A stretch of DNA of 64,000 nucleotides from Kaistella treverensis (GCF_900114045.1 NZ_FORQ01000001.1:868001-932000); one strand, 5' to 3'; numbered from the stretch's first letter, positions 27,163-36,637 are shown. The notes: generated by a model not told the origin, from the sequence alone. Made by a program: numbers and translations.

Positions 27163-28560
27163 ATACATTTCCAAATACTTCTCAGCAGATTTTTCCCAAG
27201 AAAAATCGAAGTTCATATTAGACTGTACGAGGTTTTTCATGAAATCTTTCTGGTAATAAATATGCAGCGCGCGGTGAACGGCATGCACAGCAGAATCGGC
27301 GTTGGCTTCAGTAAAATTCAAGCCGCTGCCGCCAGTGGAAACATCTTCTACAGTGTCGCGTAAACCGCCGGTGTAACGCACAATCGGCACCGTTCCGTAG
27401 CGCATTGCATACATTTGGTTGAGTCCGCACGGTTCTACGCGTGACGGCATCAAAAGAAAGTCGGAGGAAGCGTAAATTAAGTGTGACAGAGATTCTTTAT
27501 AACCCAATTCCAGCGCGAAATTCGAGAAATGATAAGACAATCCGGAAAGCTGATGTTCGATATTTTTATCGCCGGAACCGAGAATCATGATGTTCACCGC
27601 ACCGAAAGTTTCCTGAATACTTTTTCGCACAATTTCAGGTAAAAGATCTGCTCCCTTTTCAATGGCAAAACGCCCGATAAAGGAAATAAGCGGCAAGTCG
27701 GGATTTAAACCATATTCTTCGCACAGCGCTTTTTTATTTTGAAATTTTCCGTGTGCGGCAGTTTGTTTTCCGTAATTAAAATCCAGAAAAGCATCGGTCT
27801 GGGGATCCCAAACTTCGGTGTCGATGCCATTAATAATACCAAAAGCTTTGGCGTGTTCGTGCTGAACAAGAGTTTCTAAACCGCGGAAATTATGGTAAAG
27901 TTCCGCCAGATAACCAACAGAAACCGCGTTGAAAGCATGGCAACATTTAATCATCGTCGCCAAAGGATTTAGCAAACCATCCCAATCGAGCAAGCCACGT
28001 TTTGTACCGTCAAACCACGGAAAAAACTTTGCCATTTCCCAGGTCATCTGACCTTGATATTCGCCATTGTGAATGGTTCCGATGGTTTTTATACCTTTTA
28101 AAAACGAAAATTCCGGGCAATGTTCCACCATAAAAGGCACCAGACCCGTGTGGTAATCGTGGCAATGCAAAACATCCGGCCGGATTTTCATCTGTGACAG
28201 CCAATGCAAAACACCGTGCTGAAAAGCCAGAAACTGCTGACTTTCATCCCAATAACCGTACGGATTGTCACGGTCTAAAAGCCCAGGAATTTTTACGAGA
28301 TAAAGATCAAAACCTAAAACTTTGGATTTTTCTTTCAGGATATTAACCTCCAAAGTCTGGTCATATTCATGAATCCAACCGGTAAAAACCGTTTCAAACT
28401 GATTTTCGTGCGCAAAAGGTTTGTTGTACCACGGCATGATGACGCTTGCTTCCACATCTTCAATTTGATTCTGATATTTCGGTAAAGCTCCCACCACATC
28501 TGCCAGACCTCCAACTTTGGCAACGGGATAACATTCGATAGAGAGGTGGAAAATCTTCAT
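27154..28560 (-). CDS. glgA: Glycogen synthase (ADP-glucose type)
   Basis: A 468-residue GT5 glycosyltransferase. It starts with the starch-synthase motif KVGGLADVVGALPK (about 15-28) and has ISFIGRFAIEKGADLLPEI and the C-terminal MPSRVEPCGLNQMYAMRYG loop. It adds glucose from ADP-glucose to a growing alpha-1,4 glucan. It lies 35 bp behind glgB on the same strand, so the two are probably one operon. No glgC or phosphorylase gene is in the window. Confidence 0.93.
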   Translation of the reverse strand: MKIFHLSIECYPVAKVGGLADVVGALPKYQNQIEDVEASVIMPWYNKPFAHENQFETVFTGWIHEYDQTLEVNILKEKSKVLGFDLYLVKIPGLLDRDNPYGYWDESQQFLAFQHGVLHWLSQMKIRPDVLHCHDYHTGLVPFMVEHCPEFSFLKGIKTIGTIHNGEYQGQMTWEMAKFFPWFDGTKRGLLDWDGLLNPLATMIKCCHAFNAVSVGYLAELYHNFRGLETLVQHEHAKAFGIINGIDTEVWDPQTDAFLDFNYGKQTAAHGKFQNKKALCEEYGLNPDLPLISFIGRFAIEKGADLLPEIVRKSIQETFGAVNIMILGSGDKNIEHQLSGLSYHFSNFALELGYKESLSHLIYASSDFLLMPSRVEPCGLNQMYAMRYGTVPIVRYTGGLRDTVEDVSTGGSGLNFTEANADSAVHAVHRALHIYYQKDFMKNLVQSNMNFDFSWEKSAEKYLEMYKI

Positions 28561-28595
28561 AAAAGTACAAGCTGAATTTTTTTTGACGTCTAAAA

Positions 28596-30548
28596 TCAGT
28601 TTTTTTCCGGTTTATCCAATTCCGGATTTCCTGCTGTTTTAGCAGGTAAAATTTGCTTTAAAATAACACCGGCCAAAGGCGGTAATTCTAAAATTATAGA
28701 ATTTGGTCTGAACATCCATTCATCATCCATTTCGTCTAAAATGGTTGCCTGCACGCCGCTTCCGCCGTATTTTTCATCATCAGAATTCAACACGACTTCC
28801 CAGTTTGTTCCTTCATTTATACCGATTTTGTACGGATAAACATGTGGTTTAAGATTTAGTACAACCATCATGACCTCAGCTTCCGCTTTCGCTTTTCGCA
28901 AATAAATATAAACGGAATTGTTGTCGTCATTGGCTTCTACCCATTCGAAACCTTCGGGTGAAAAATTGTTTTCATAAAGAGCAGTTTCGGTGCGGTAAAG
29001 GTGATTGAGGTCGTTAACCAAAGTCTGCATTCCTTTGTGCAGCGGATATTCCAGCAAATGCCAATCTAAACTGTTTCGGAATTTCCATTCGCCCGTTTGA
29101 GCAAATTCATTTCCCATAAAGAGCAGTTTTGCTCCCGGATTGGTGAACATATGTAAAAATAACGCCCGTAAATTGGCAAATTTTTGCCATTCGTCGCCGG
29201 GCATTTTGTAAATCAAACTTGCTTTGCCGTGCACGACTTCATCGTGGGAAAGCGGCATCATGTAATTTTCATTGAAAATATAAACCGAGCCAAAAGTAAG
29301 TTTATTATGCTCATATTTCCGGTTCGACGGTTCTTCCTTAAAATAATCCAGCGCGTCATGCATCCAACCCATCATCCATTTCATACCGAAACCAACGCCA
29401 CCGTCGTGCACAGGTTTTGTAAGCATCGGGAAATCTGAACTTTCTTCCGCAATGGTCATTATATCGGGATAAGCGCCGTACACAGCTTTATTGAAATCCT
29501 GCAGAAAAGCTTTCGCTTCCAGGTTGATATTTCCACCGTATATATTAGGTTCCCACTCACCTTCATTTCGGGAATAGTCCAGATAAAGCATTGACGTAAC
29601 AGCATCTACACGCAGACCATCAGCGTGATAACGGTCAAGCCAAAACATGGCGTTGCTGATGAGGAAAGATTTTACTTCAGGCCGCCCGTAATTAAAAATA
29701 TAAGATTTCCAGTCAGGATGAAAACCTTTTCGCGGATCTTCGTGTTCGTACAAAAAAGTGCCGTCGAAAAAATGAAGACCATTGGCATCACCCGGAAAAT
29801 GAGACGGAACCCAATCCAGAAAAACACCGATATCGTTGCGGTGCAGTTCGTTAATTAAAAACATTAAATCCTGCGGCGAACCGAAACGCGAAGTTGCCGC
29901 AAAAAAACCGGTCACCTGATATCCCCAGCTCGGATCATACGGATACTCCATCACCGGCATAAATTCTACGTGCGTAAAACCCATTTTTTTGATGTAGGGC
30001 ACCAGTCTTTCCGCAATTTCACGATAGCTGAAAAACCGGTCGGGATCGTCGGTGCCGCGCATCCAGGAGGCTAAATGCATTTCGTAAACCGAAATCGGCG
30101 CTTCTAAAGAATTTTTTTCAGCGCGGTTTTTAAGCCAGTTTTTATCAGTCCAGTCGAAATAAGTGGTTGAAATCAGCGAGCTTGCCTGAACATTTTGTTC
30201 CCAGCTCAGCGCAAAAGGATCGCCTTTTTCCAGCAAAATATCATCTTTGGTGCGAATACCGTATTTGTAAGTATCACCCCAGTTCAAACCTTTGATAAAA
30301 CCTTCCCAAATGCCGGAACTGTCCCAGCGCGGAAACAAACGGTGCGTTTCAGAGTTCCATTCATTAAAATCGCCGATTACCGAAACCTCTTTCGCAAATG
30401 GCGCCCACACAGCAAAATATACGCCTTCAACACCATCGACATTTACAGAATGTGACCCAAATTTTTCATACAAACGGTAATGCGTTCCTTCCCTAAAAAG
30501 ATAAATATCATCATCGGTGAACAGGGAATAAGGAAGTACATTTTCCAT
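28596..30548 (-). CDS. glgB: 1,4-alpha-glucan branching enzyme
   Basis: A 650-residue GH13 enzyme with an N-terminal CBM48 module (about 30-120), a catalytic barrel with DWVPSHFP, nucleophile Asp in GLRVDAVTSML and acid/base Glu in TIAEESSDFP, and the transition-state motif SHDEVVHGK. The usual C-terminal all-beta domain follows. It makes alpha-1,6 branches in glycogen. First gene of glgB-glgA. A TATATTTG -7 box about 70 bp upstream sits between two copies of an 11-bp direct repeat. Confidence 0.93.
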   Translation of the reverse strand: MENVLPYSLFTDDDIYLFREGTHYRLYEKFGSHSVNVDGVEGVYFAVWAPFAKEVSVIGDFNEWNSETHRLFPRWDSSGIWEGFIKGLNWGDTYKYGIRTKDDILLEKGDPFALSWEQNVQASSLISTTYFDWTDKNWLKNRAEKNSLEAPISVYEMHLASWMRGTDDPDRFFSYREIAERLVPYIKKMGFTHVEFMPVMEYPYDPSWGYQVTGFFAATSRFGSPQDLMFLINELHRNDIGVFLDWVPSHFPGDANGLHFFDGTFLYEHEDPRKGFHPDWKSYIFNYGRPEVKSFLISNAMFWLDRYHADGLRVDAVTSMLYLDYSRNEGEWEPNIYGGNINLEAKAFLQDFNKAVYGAYPDIMTIAEESSDFPMLTKPVHDGGVGFGMKWMMGWMHDALDYFKEEPSNRKYEHNKLTFGSVYIFNENYMMPLSHDEVVHGKASLIYKMPGDEWQKFANLRALFLHMFTNPGAKLLFMGNEFAQTGEWKFRNSLDWHLLEYPLHKGMQTLVNDLNHLYRTETALYENNFSPEGFEWVEANDDNNSVYIYLRKAKAEAEVMMVVLNLKPHVYPYKIGINEGTNWEVVLNSDDEKYGGSGVQATILDEMDDEWMFRPNSIILELPPLAGVILKQILPAKTAGNPELDKPEKN

Positions 30549-30586
30549 GACAAAAGAATTTTGAAAGGTTATTTTCAGCTGAAACA

Positions 30587-30648
30587 GGAGCTTTTTGGTA
30601 CAACATTAATTGCACCATCAAATATATCTAAAAAAAAGGAGCTTTTTG
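30587..30648 (-). promoter_or_regulatory. glgBA promoter region with flanking direct repeats
   Basis: TATATTTG (30619-30626, minus strand) is a consensus -7 box. The 11-mer CAAAAAGCTCC (minus strand) occurs at 30638-30648 and 30587-30597, 51 bp apart or about five helical turns, on either side of the box. This could be a paired operator (inference); the upstream copy also overlaps an A/T hairpin after the preceding gene. Confidence 0.35.
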
Positions 30649-30680
30649 AGCAAAAAAAGCGAAATTTTAACCTCGCTCGT

Positions 30681-31088
30681 TTACAGATTTTTCTCTTCTT
30701 TCACCTCGCGCCACTCGTTATCCTTCAGTTTAGCTTCAATTTTTTCAGCTTTTAAATTCTGTCTCAACAAGCCGAAAAGCGTCATGTACAAATTGGCGAC
30801 CAGCACAAGTGCGAAAAAAGAAATGAGGTAACCGCGCCAGTCATCAAACAGAAGTTGATATTTGGTAATAATCAGAAAAATTGCCGTCACATAATGGCTG
30901 AAGCAATATTCGCAGGTGAAAAGGTAAAAGAATTTCCTTTTTAAAAGCGTGTCGGAATTTTTCGATTTTTCCACGCAAAATTCCCGCGGTTCACGGAAAA
31001 TTTCTTCATGGGTAACGGTCCACGCGACACACGCGATGGGAATTGCAAGCACAAAAAGCCAAACAAGCTGCGATAAAAGTTCTGCCAT
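30681..31088 (-). CDS. Small inner-membrane protein with CxxC motif, function unknown
   Basis: A 135-residue protein with three hydrophobic segments (about 5-25, 62-80 and 86-108). A CEYC motif sits at the start of the second one, followed by FSHY; a further Cys lies in the loop (EFCVEK). The cysteines could bind a metal or form a disulfide, but no function can be assigned. It lies upstream of glgB on the same strand, with a promoter-like box between them. Confidence 0.7.
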   Translation of the reverse strand: MAELLSQLVWLFVLAIPIACVAWTVTHEEIFREPREFCVEKSKNSDTLLKRKFFYLFTCEYCFSHYVTAIFLIITKYQLLFDDWRGYLISFFALVLVANLYMTLFGLLRQNLKAEKIEAKLKDNEWREVKEEKNL

Positions 31089-31161
31089 GTTTTTTTCGGT
31101 GTTAAATGATGGTTTTTTTTATTTTAGTGAAGCACCAATTATTGTGCAAAAGATTTACACT

Positions 31162-31238
31162 AAAAAAATTCCGGCTTAAAACGGTGTTTTTTTTTGGTTT
31201 TGCAAAACCGAAAATTTAGGGCAAAAAGCAGGTATTTT
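31162..31238. repeat. Two copies of the dispersed palindrome between divergent genes
   Basis: Copies at 31162-31195 (ATTCCGG-CTTAAAA-CGGTG with T9) and 31211-31238 (degenerate) occupy the gap upstream of the S46 peptidase. The genes diverge, so a terminator role is unlikely. Confidence 0.5.
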
Positions 31239-31280
31239 CTGTGAAATATAAATTTCTTATTTTTAGGGAAATTTTTAATA

Positions 31281-33422
31281 ATGAATAGAAAAAATATTTT
31301 GCTTTCGGCAATACTTTTTCCGGCTGTGATGGCTTTTGCGCAACAGTACGGTGGAATGTGGATTCCGACGGAGCTTAATGAGAAGGAAATGAAAGATTTA
31401 GGAATGAAAATTTCTGCTAAAGATATTTTCGATCCTTCAAAACCGAGTATTAAAGATGCCGTTGTGCAGTTTAATGGAGGTTGTACCGCCGAAATTATTT
31501 CACCACAAGGTTTGCTTTTAACCAATCACCACTGTGGTTACGGTCAAATTCAAAAGCATTCTTCGGTAGAACACGATTATTTGACCGACGGTTTCTGGGC
31601 TAAAGATATGAACGGTGAATTACCAAATCCGGGCGTAACTGTAGATTTTATTGCGGACATTAAAGAAGTTACAGGACAGGTTTTGGCAGGAACGCAAAAT
31701 CTTGAAGGAAAAGCTTCGGAAGACCTCATCAATAAAAATCTCGAAAAAGTAAAAGCTGGTTTTAAGCTGGAACCGTGGCAAAAAGTGGTCATAAAACCGG
31801 TGTATTACGGAAATAAATATTACGCGTATATCATTGAAACTTACAAAGATATCCGTTTGGTAGGCGCGCCGCCAAGCTCCATTGGTAAATTTGGTTCCGA
31901 CACCGATAACTGGGTTTGGCCAAGACATACCGGAGATTTTTCGATGTTCCGAATTTACGCCGACAAAAACAACAAACCTGCGGAATATTCCAAAGACAAC
32001 ATTCCGTACAAACCGAAATATTTCCTGCCGGTTTCCATTAAAGACAAGCAGGAAAACGACTTTACTTTCGTTTTTGGCTTTCCGGGCAGAACGACCGAAT
32101 ATTTACCGGCAATTGCGGTAGAAAAAATCATGACCGAAATTGATCCTGCAATGATTTCCGTTCGCGAAGTTGCGCTGAAAACGCTGAATGAAAAAATGCG
32201 TACCGACAACGAAACGCGCATTAAATATGCTTCAAAATACGCCTCTGTAGCCAATTACTGGAAAAAATGGATTGGTGAAGTGGAAGGTTTGAAAAAATCT
32301 GACGCGGTTGGTAAAAAACAGAAATATGAACAATCGTTGATCGCGAAAAATCCTCAGATTAAATCCACCATCGATCAGCTGAACCAATTGTACACCGAGC
32401 AAGCGCCGTACGCTTTGAACCGCGCTTATTATTCTGAAGTTACGCGAAATGCGGAAACTTTGGCATTGGCGAATCATTTCCTGAATTTCATTCAAACGTA
32501 TGAAGCAGGAAAAATGACGGATCAGGCGATGACTGCTTTCAAAAACAGATTAACGAATATTTACAAAGATTACAGCGGCGAGCTCGATGCTAAAGTAACT
32601 GCAGAATTATTGGCGCTTTATGCGGCAAAAACTCCGGAAAAATTCCTTCCGAATAATTTCAGCCAGCTAAAAGATGTCAACCGAAATCTCGAAATCGTGG
32701 AAGGTTGGTCTAAAAACTCGGTGGTTACGGGACGCGGAAGCATTAACGGTGCGACTACAATTTCGAACATCGATAAGGTATTTGAAAACCCGAAAGAGCT
32801 TATTAAAAATCTGAAAAATGATCCGATTATCCAGTGGGCCTCTGCAATGCGCGAAGCTTATATGACGACAACTGACGGAAAATACGCGGAACTTCAGACA
32901 AAAATCGATGCCTTGCAAACGAAGTTTATGACGCAGCAAATGGCAACCGACAAAGACCGAAAATTCTTTCCGGATGCGAACTCTACTTTGCGTGTAACTT
33001 ACGGTCAGGTGAAAGGTTCGAACCCGAGAGACGCAGTATACTACGGCTACCAGACGCATCTTGAAGGTGTGATGGAAAAATATGTGCCTGGAGATTATGA
33101 ATTTGACGTACCGAAAAAGTTGGTGAATTTATACAACGCGAAAGACTATGGCGTTTACAAAGACAAAACCGGCGATGTTCCGGTGAACTTTACCGCGACA
33201 AACCATACAACCGGTGGAAATTCCGGAAGTCCGGCGCTTGATGCGAACGGAAATTTAATCGGACTGAATTTCGACAGACAATGGGAAGGAACGATGAGTG
33301 ACATTAATTTCGACCCCCGTTTCAGCCGAAATATTATGGTTGACACCAAATATATTCTGTTCATCGTAGATAAATACGCTGATGCCAAATGGCTTTTAAA
33401 GGAAATGAAAATTGTAAAATAA
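31281..33422 (+). CDS. dpp11: S46-family dipeptidyl peptidase, predicted Asp/Glu-specific (DPP11-like)
   Basis: A 713-residue periplasmic protease with a signal peptide (1-20). The chymotrypsin-like triad is His84 (TNHHCGYG), Asp219 (HTGDFSMFR) and Ser648 (TTGGNSGSP), with the S46 helical insertion between Asp and Ser. It removes dipeptides from peptide N-termini. Eighteen residues after the serine is Arg666 (LNFDRQWEG), the position of Arg673 of P. gingivalis DPP11, which confers Asp/Glu specificity; DPP7 has Gly there. Monocistronic, with a strong terminator. Confidence 0.9.
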   Translation: MNRKNILLSAILFPAVMAFAQQYGGMWIPTELNEKEMKDLGMKISAKDIFDPSKPSIKDAVVQFNGGCTAEIISPQGLLLTNHHCGYGQIQKHSSVEHDYLTDGFWAKDMNGELPNPGVTVDFIADIKEVTGQVLAGTQNLEGKASEDLINKNLEKVKAGFKLEPWQKVVIKPVYYGNKYYAYIIETYKDIRLVGAPPSSIGKFGSDTDNWVWPRHTGDFSMFRIYADKNNKPAEYSKDNIPYKPKYFLPVSIKDKQENDFTFVFGFPGRTTEYLPAIAVEKIMTEIDPAMISVREVALKTLNEKMRTDNETRIKYASKYASVANYWKKWIGEVEGLKKSDAVGKKQKYEQSLIAKNPQIKSTIDQLNQLYTEQAPYALNRAYYSEVTRNAETLALANHFLNFIQTYEAGKMTDQAMTAFKNRLTNIYKDYSGELDAKVTAELLALYAAKTPEKFLPNNFSQLKDVNRNLEIVEGWSKNSVVTGRGSINGATTISNIDKVFENPKELIKNLKNDPIIQWASAMREAYMTTTDGKYAELQTKIDALQTKFMTQQMATDKDRKFFPDANSTLRVTYGQVKGSNPRDAVYYGYQTHLEGVMEKYVPGDYEFDVPKKLVNLYNAKDYGVYKDKTGDVPVNFTATNHTTGGNSGSPALDANGNLIGLNFDRQWEGTMSDINFDPRFSRNIMVDTKYILFIVDKYADAKWLLKEMKIVK

Positions 33423-33441
33423 ACCGTTTCCACATTTTAAT

Positions 33442-33475
33442 AAAACCTCGAAGTTTTTCTTCGAGGTTTTTTTTC
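33442..33475 (+). terminator. Terminator of the S46 peptidase gene
   Basis: Perfect 12-bp stem AAAACCTCGAAG / CTTCGAGGTTTT, T5 loop, T8 tail. Confidence 0.9.
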
Positions 33476-33506
33476 GGCCTTAAATGACCAGATTTTGGCA
33501 AAAAAA

Positions 33507-33677
33507 ATTCCGGAAAATAATCCGGAATCGGGGTTTTCATCACTATCAGTTTGTGTTTTTTGTGCAATATCTAAAAAGATAACTCTACTGCCTTACAAAC
33601 TTCGGCAAAATAAAAGTTACGGCTCCAGCGTAAAACGCCCAAAGTTTTCAAGTGAAATCACCCATTTTATAATTTTG
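33507..33677. ncRNA. Candidate structured RNA between convergent genes
   Basis: This stretch has no credible gene but shows nested complementary segments in the right order. They are GGG (33530-33532)/CCC (33661-33663), TCACT (33540-33544)/AGTGA (33651-33655), TTTG (33550-33553)/CAAA (33640-33643), a local hairpin TATCT/AGATA (33568-33581), an apical pair TGCC (33589-33592)/GGCA (33604-33607), and AACT (33581-33584)/AGTT (33615-33618). On its left is a 7-bp hairpin ATTCCGG/CCGGAAT (33507-33528) with T8 on the minus strand. On its right is the M16 terminator. Strand is uncertain; a minus-strand transcript ending at 33507 fits best. No consensus promoter seen. Confidence 0.35.
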
Positions 33678-33707
33678 AAAAAAAGCCGCTTTTAACGGCT
33701 AATTTTT
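33678..33707 (-). terminator. Palindromic repeat, terminator of the M16 protease gene
   Basis: AGCCG-CTTTTAA-CGGCT inside A and T tracts, directly after the M16 stop; T7 on both strands. Confidence 0.65.
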
Positions 33708-33712
33708 TTATT

Positions 33713-36595
33713 CTAATACCCGAAAATTTCTTCCAAAGTTAGCTCTTGAAAATCACCTAAACCTTTCAATGCCGTAAAATCCAGATTTTCCTTTTTACCT
33801 AAAATAGCGGTATTGTATTGCAGCGGTTTCATTTGGGTATTATAAAAACCCGTCAAATCTTCGAGAGTTAAATTCTGAATTTCCTGATACATATCTTTCC
33901 GGATATCATAGTCAATTCCTAATTTTTTCAGGTTTAAACGGTTAAAAAATATATTCGTCCGGTTAATTCTTCCTGCACCAATTTGCTTTAAAGCAGAATT
34001 TTTTGCGTTTTGAAACTGCGCCGGAATTTGTGGTAAATCTGCCATTAATTCTTCCATCGCGTTCACCGCTTCCGCCAATTTATCGGCTTGTGTTCCGATG
34101 TAAGTGGTGATATAATCCGGATGATTCAGCTCGCCGTTCGCGGAATAGGAAACATAAGCGGAATACGCTAAACTTTTGCTTTCGCGAATTTCCTGAAAAA
34201 CGATTGATGAGAGACCGCGGCCAAAATATTCATTAAAAACATTTACTTTTCCAAAGTTTCGGATGTTCACGTTCGGGCCTTTTGCAACCCTACTGATTTC
34301 GGTTTGAACCATGTCGTAGCTCGTGAAATACACTTTATTTTCTGTCGGCGGTTCCGGATAAATTTTTCTTTCCGGAATTGGCAAAGCTGCTTTTTCCACA
34401 AACGGTTGAACGTACTCTTTAAAGTTCGAAAAATCTTCACCATAGAAGAAAATTTCGTACGGCATTTTAAGCAAATTCTTCATTTTTTCGGTCATTTCCA
34501 CTGAATCTATCGCTCTCAATTCAGCTTCGGATAAAACATCCGAAAAGCGCGAATTTTTACCGTATTTCGCGTAATTACTCAGCGCGGTCATAATGCGGTC
34601 TTTATTTTTTTTCGCAACCTGGCGGCTTTCCAAAATGGTTTCAACATTTTTTTCATAAACCTCCTGATCAGGTTTCGCGTTTTGCAGCCAGTTTTTTAAA
34701 AGTTCGATTCCCGCCGCCATATTTTCTTCCAAACCACTTAAAGAAATTTGAAGCTGATCTTTCGATGTTCGGAAATCATTGCTGATTCCCAGTTTGAAAA
34801 ACTCTTCTTTAAGCGCTTCAGCACTTAAATTTTGAGTTCCCAGATACTGTAAAACCTGCGTCGCTAAAACCAATTTTTTATCGTGATCGCTGCCAAACGG
34901 AAAAATAAAATGCACCTGCGCGATATTGTTGTATTTGTTTTTTACAAAACTTACCGTTTTGTCACCTATTTTTTCAGTTAAAATTGAAGCGTTATAATCA
35001 ATAAAATTCGGCTCAATTTCCGCAGATTTTTCCTGAAGAAGTTCTTTAAGGAAATCAGACTGAACATCGCGGTTCAGCTTTATCGGCGTAATTCCGGGAT
35101 TTTCAACGCGCACTAATTTGTCATTAATGCCTTTTTCTTTTCTAATGACCACATAATTATCAAGAAAAAATTCCTTGGCAAAATCCACGATTTGCGCTTT
35201 TGTAATCTGCTCGTATTCGTTGATTTCGTTCAGTTCTTCTTCCCAAGTCGTGTCGTTGATGTAAATTCCGTACAAAGCAGTTGCAAGACCGTCGGCGGTT
35301 TCAAACATTTTCATGCGCTGGATTTTCATGTCGTTGATGATCGCCGGAATCAGCCAATCTTCGAAATCACCTTTTTTAACCAACTCGATCTGGTCCAGCA
35401 AAAGCTGTTTTGCTTCGTCTAAAGTCTGGTCATTTTTCGGAACAATAATCAGCGAAAAGCTGCCGTAATTTTTAAAAGCCATATCGAAAGCCATCGCGCG
35501 CAGCGCTTTTTGACTTTGGTTGATGTTGATGTCAATTAAACCGGTTTCACCAGAATTGCTTAAAATATTCGCGACCATGTTCGCTAACCGCGAATTTTCG
35601 GTTCCTGCGGAATCGCTGCGCCACGCGAGATGCAGCCGTTCCGCGGACGGACTTTTCACCACTCTTTCTACAACTTCGGTGAGCGGATCTTCTTCTATTT
35701 TTTCTTTTTTCGGCAATTCTTTATATTCGAAACTCCCGAAATATTGATCGATGAGCGCAATTGATTTTTCGAAATCTAAATCTCCGACCAAAACCATTGC
35801 GTAATTATTGGGCACATAATATTCATCAAAATATTTGTGAATTGCGCGCATCGACGGGTTTTTCAGATGTTCAGGTTTCCCAATGGTAGTTTGCTGCCCG
35901 TTCGGATGATTTGGGAACAGCGCGTCCATCATTTCGTAGTTTACCAGTCGCGCGTCATTGTCTTGTGCGCGGTTAAACTCTTCATAAACCGATTCCAGTT
36001 CGGTGTGAAACAAACGCAAGGTAAGTTCGGAAAAACGCTCTTTTTCAACTTTCAGCCATTTTTCCAGCTCGTTACTCGGGATATTATTTTTATAAACCGT
36101 TTCGTCAAGCCACGTATGTGCGTTTGTTCCCGAAGCACCAAGCGAAGAAATGGCTTTGTCATATTCATTCGCAATAGCATATTTGCTGGCTTGCTGTGAA
36201 ATTTCATCGATTTTACGGTAGATGACTTTCTTTTTTTCGGGATCATTTTCAGCTTTATGCTGCTCGTAAAGTGCCGCGATTTCATCCAAAAGCGGTTTTT
36301 CCTTTTCCCAGTCGGCGCTCGCTAGTTTCGATGTTCCTTTAAACATCATATGTTCCAGGTAATGCGCCAAACCGGTATTGTCCGCAGGATCGTTATTGCT
36401 GCCGGTACGCACGGGAATATAGGTTTGGATTTTCGGTGCGTCGTCATTTTTCGCGAGAAAAACCTTCAAACCATTTTTTAAAGTATAAATGCGTACACCG
36501 TTTTTATCGTTGCTAACCGTTTCGTAAAAATTACCTGCTTTATCGGTTAATTTTATGGTTTTATATTCCGGTGTGCTGTTGCTGTTTTCAAACAT
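33713..36595 (-). CDS. M16-family (pitrilysin-type) metalloprotease
   Basis: A 960-residue two-lobed M16 protein. The inverted zinc motif H-x2-E-H is in HYLEHMMFKGT (about 84-94), and the second lobe has the substrate-binding arginine region GRGLSSIVFQEIRESKSLAYSAY near residue 790. No signal peptide is visible, so it is probably cytosolic, where such enzymes degrade oligopeptides. It is the size of fused, single-chain members rather than of two-subunit PqqL/F types. Monocistronic. Confidence 0.88.
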   Translation of the reverse strand: MFENSNSTPEYKTIKLTDKAGNFYETVSNDKNGVRIYTLKNGLKVFLAKNDDAPKIQTYIPVRTGSNNDPADNTGLAHYLEHMMFKGTSKLASADWEKEKPLLDEIAALYEQHKAENDPEKKKVIYRKIDEISQQASKYAIANEYDKAISSLGASGTNAHTWLDETVYKNNIPSNELEKWLKVEKERFSELTLRLFHTELESVYEEFNRAQDNDARLVNYEMMDALFPNHPNGQQTTIGKPEHLKNPSMRAIHKYFDEYYVPNNYAMVLVGDLDFEKSIALIDQYFGSFEYKELPKKEKIEEDPLTEVVERVVKSPSAERLHLAWRSDSAGTENSRLANMVANILSNSGETGLIDININQSQKALRAMAFDMAFKNYGSFSLIIVPKNDQTLDEAKQLLLDQIELVKKGDFEDWLIPAIINDMKIQRMKMFETADGLATALYGIYINDTTWEEELNEINEYEQITKAQIVDFAKEFFLDNYVVIRKEKGINDKLVRVENPGITPIKLNRDVQSDFLKELLQEKSAEIEPNFIDYNASILTEKIGDKTVSFVKNKYNNIAQVHFIFPFGSDHDKKLVLATQVLQYLGTQNLSAEALKEEFFKLGISNDFRTSKDQLQISLSGLEENMAAGIELLKNWLQNAKPDQEVYEKNVETILESRQVAKKNKDRIMTALSNYAKYGKNSRFSDVLSEAELRAIDSVEMTEKMKNLLKMPYEIFFYGEDFSNFKEYVQPFVEKAALPIPERKIYPEPPTENKVYFTSYDMVQTEISRVAKGPNVNIRNFGKVNVFNEYFGRGLSSIVFQEIRESKSLAYSAYVSYSANGELNHPDYITTYIGTQADKLAEAVNAMEELMADLPQIPAQFQNAKNSALKQIGAGRINRTNIFFNRLNLKKLGIDYDIRKDMYQEIQNLTLEDLTGFYNTQMKPLQYNTAILGKKENLDFTALKGLGDFQELTLEEIFGY

Positions 36596-36637
36596 AAGTT
36601 GTTTTCGTTAATTTTATTTCTGCTTATTTTAAAAATT

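Noticed and set aside
30480-30831. Two overlapping plus-strand ORFs (91 and 73 codons) at the glgB promoter
   Set aside because: They run over A/T-rich non-coding DNA and antisense to neighbouring genes; no start signal.
33361-33567. 68-codon minus-strand ORF over the end of the S46 gene
   Set aside because: It translates through the 12-bp terminator stem and a second hairpin; no gene-like properties.
33495-33695. 66-codon plus-strand ORF in the candidate RNA region
   Set aside because: Overlaps nested inverted repeats and has low-complexity composition; the RNA reading explains the sequence better.
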